64,000 nt of DNA from Marinobacterium rhizophilum DSM 18822 (GTDB taxonomy: Bacteria > Pseudomonadota > Gammaproteobacteria > Pseudomonadales > Balneatricaceae). Under the pieces are notes generated by a model. The model ran no database searches. It had not been told where the DNA came from and saw only the letters and a list, made by a program, of their open reading frames with translations. The position numbers and the translations under genes are program-made. The DNA is taken from positions 62,001 through 126,000 of the forward strand of contig NZ_KB899099.1 in assembly GCF_000378045.1 (NCBI RefSeq). The letters are read 5' to 3'. Below, in pieces: positions 62,322 through 64,000 of the stretch. Numbering within the stretch: the stretch's first letter is position 1; each line of letters opens with the position of its first letter.

Positions 62322-63555
62322 AGACTCCCTTCGGCATCGGGCTGGCCCGGTGATCCGTTACTGGTTGAAAAAACGAAGCAGGCAATGCGTTTACAGAGGG
62401 CGCAGAAAGGGAGAGCGCAACCAGCAGTAGAAAAAAGACACGCTACCGCCCCAAGGTTGACAGGACTATCCCTAACGCCCGAACTACGATGAGTTATTTT
62501 TGTGTTTTAAACGATTGTTTGAATGCTTTTTAACGCAACTGCGTAACGCTTGTATAGTGTGTCAAATATGCGACATATTTCATTAAGTTATGCTTATAAA
62601 GCCTAATCAGAATTATCAGAAAATCTTTATTAATTTATTAAAAAATCCAAAAACAAAGATCAAAAATATCTTAAACGACCTCAATATATATATTAAGTGC
62701 ATGAAATACATAGATTTTCTTATTTTTCGTATTTTTATAAAATCAAACCTTTATGCTAGCTTAATAGTATTGTCATTCCCCATCAGACTAGACATCTATA
62801 ATAAAAATATTCTGGTTTATTAACTGATTTTTCCGATTTATAAGACGCCATATATATTCAACTTACACTATTCTTTCGCACCTGCGTTATCAAAGTATAG
62901 AGTGGAAAAATCGCGACACATTGCAAAACAACATAGCAACTTAGTTTTTAATCTGTGCATCCACGCGGACCCCGGTGGAGCATATGACGCTGCACAAAGA
63001 GATTCATGCTGCTGTCGCGCGGCGAACGCGCATGCCCAAGGATGACCCGTCGGCAGCGGGACATCGAGCACTGGCGGTAGGGCTGGCAGGCCGTTGTGTA
63101 TAGGATGATGCGCGAATCCCCAGAGCCCTGACCGCACTGTTCTGGCTGCGACAGCGTTCAGGCAAGACGCTCTCGCCCCGGAAATCGAGCAAGTGATAGT
63201 GCGAAAAAACTTGATCGCCTGCCTGAGTACCTGAAAGGTTTGCCATACGGCGACAGTTGCCAGAATGCTATGCCGATCGCATCCTGACAGGGATTTTGCG
63301 GCTTGCGGCGCACATTGCTAACGACAGCGACTGAAGTTGCCCCGAACAAGTCGCAGCTTCGCTACATGCCAGCGGACCACAAGTATCGAACAGGGCAGGA
63401 CCAGGCCACGACCTTCGCCTGCATGGTGTCGGCAACTGAATCTCCGGTTCGCTTCGAATCAAGCGCCGAATCACGTAAAATGCGTGACCCATTGTTCTTT
63501 AAGCAACTCAGGCCATGCACGGCCTGAGTGTTCAACCCAGGCCACGACTATCCCC
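62322..63555. other. Gene-poor region between the exopolysaccharide cluster and mutS
   Basis: About 1.2 kb. 62480-62880 is very AT-rich and carries the promoter region of the leftward glycosyltransferase operon; a 77-codon lysine/isoleucine-rich frame at 62590-62823 is probably a composition artefact. 62880-63500 returns to high GC but all open frames are short, overlapping and unrecognised, suggesting decayed sequence at the right edge of the cluster. A hairpin at 63507-63528 precedes mutS. No att site, tRNA or insertion sequence is visible. Confidence 0.5.
63507..63528. terminator. Hairpin upstream of mutS
   Basis: CTCAGGCC-ATGCAC-GGCCTGAG is an 8-bp perfect stem ending 27 bp before the mutS start. 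It may end transcription entering from the left or act in the mutS leader. Only a weak T-tract follows on the plus strand. Confidence 0.5.
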
Positions 63556-64000
63556 ATGAGCATTCAGCCCGGCAATCTCGACCAGCATACTCCGATGATG
63601 CAGCAATACCTGCGTCTGAAAGCAGACCATCCCGACCAGCTGCTGTTCTATCGCATGGGCGATTTTTACGAACTGTTCCACGACGATGCCCGCAAGGCCT
63701 CTGAGTTGCTCGGCATTTCCCTTACCGCGCGCGGCAAGTCCGGCGGCAACCCGATTCCCATGGCCGGTATCCCCTACCATGCCGCCGATGGCTATATTGC
63801 CAAGATTGTGCGGGCCGGCGAATCGGTGGCGATCTGTGAGCAGGTCGGCGATCCGGCAACGACCAAGGGACCGGTGGAGCGCAAAGTGATGCGCATCGTG
63901 ACCCCCGGCACCCTGACCGACGAGTCGCTGCTGGACGAACACCGGGACAACCTGATCGTGGCGCTGGAACAGCGCGAAATGGATATTGGCCTTGCCATTC
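63556..64000 (+). CDS. mutS: DNA mismatch repair protein MutS (5' part)
   Basis: The first 148 codons, running off the right edge. The mismatch-recognition Phe-x-Glu is present in [14 protein letters not shown], followed by [30 protein letters not shown] and [23 protein letters not shown], typical of MutS domain I. It scans and binds mismatches and recruits MutL. In relatives it is divergent from pncC-recA; here it is 24 kb from pncC because of the intervening exopolysaccharide cluster. Confidence 0.97.
   Translation, partial: MSIQPGNLDQHTPMMQQYLRLKADHPDQLLFYRMGDFYELFHDDARKASELLGISLTARGKSGGNPIPMAGIPYHAADGYIAKIVRAGESVAICEQVGDPATTKGPVERKVMRIVTPGTLTDESLLDEHRDNLIVALEQREMDIGLAI

Noticed and set aside
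62590-62823. 77-codon AT-rich frame between the WcaJ-like gene and mutS
   Set aside because: Lys/Ile/Asn-rich low-complexity product in AT-rich promoter sequence, no ribosome-binding site and no recognisable family.
63158-63349. Missing N-terminal part of the META protein at the right edge of the cluster
   Set aside because: One frame contains FWQLSPYGKPF, vaguely like a META start, but there is no signal peptide, no continuity and the match is too short.
1-64000. CRISPR arrays, rRNA, tRNA, transposases or phage genes
   Set aside because: None seen. The tandem repeats at 1.1-1.5 kb and 20.2-20.5 kb have units of 121-151 bp derived from gene ends, not direct repeats with unique spacers.

Overview
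The window looks like the chromosome of a marine gammaproteobacterium, probably Oceanospirillales and Marinobacterium-like. This is inferred from the mix of recA, pncC and mutS, a heterotetrameric sarcosine oxidase cluster, TRAP uptake and high-GC codon use; no rRNA or tRNA is present to settle it. Most of the window is GC-rich. The stretch from about 52.2 to 59.5 kb is visibly AT-rich.

Region 1 (0-27 kb) is built around methylated-amine and one-carbon metabolism. A glyA-soxBDAG-purU series (27.2 to 19.3 kb, minus strand) oxidises sarcosine to glycine and formaldehyde/methylene-THF, converts glycine to serine, and recycles formyl-THF. Serine dehydratase (sdaA) and glutathione-independent formaldehyde dehydrogenase (fdhA), which lie next to sox in pseudomonads, sit divergently at 1.7-4.7 kb. 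A GATase1-AraC regulator of the GbdR type lies at 16.7 kb. Between them are an yqjDEK-like membrane operon, an AI-2E permease, a CPA1 antiporter, a YebC protein, a three-PAS histidine kinase with its response regulator, a LysR/FAD oxidoreductase/cupin set, a decayed FTR1 iron permease and a Sel1-repeat protein. Several genes here (a LysR gene, fdhA, soxG and possibly sdaA) carry degenerate copies of their own 3' ends just downstream.

Region 2 (27.4-37.8 kb) holds an EamA transporter divergent from an Lrp/AsnC regulator, a MAPEG protein and a HAD phosphatase. It is followed by a compact catabolic locus: a LacI regulator divergent from a TRAP transporter (DctPQM), a VOC-fold protein, a RuBisCO-like protein and a DUF1537 acid-sugar kinase. 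This resembles the lower half of D-apiose/isoapionate catabolism but has no dehydrogenase and carries an unassigned VOC enzyme. It is the best candidate in the window for a new pathway.

Region 3 (38-64 kb) has recA (with a LexA box) and pncC on the left and the start of mutS on the right. Between them lies a polysaccharide cluster of about 20 kb. It contains export genes (VpsM-like barrel, Wza-like, Wzc-like kinase, PHP phosphatase, VpsP-like), a Wzy/ligase, VanZ, manC, a Wzx/Wzy unit with Alg13/Alg14-type and GT4 glycosyltransferases, an acyltransferase, a pyruvyltransferase, a PL14-like lyase, a UDP-glucose dehydrogenase and a WcaJ-like initiating transferase. Together these predict an acidic, pyruvylated, glucuronate- and mannose-containing Wzx/Wzy exopolysaccharide. 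At its left edge it abuts a META-DUF1311-MliC gene that has lost its 5' part, which suggests insertion into an ancestral pncC-mutS interval.
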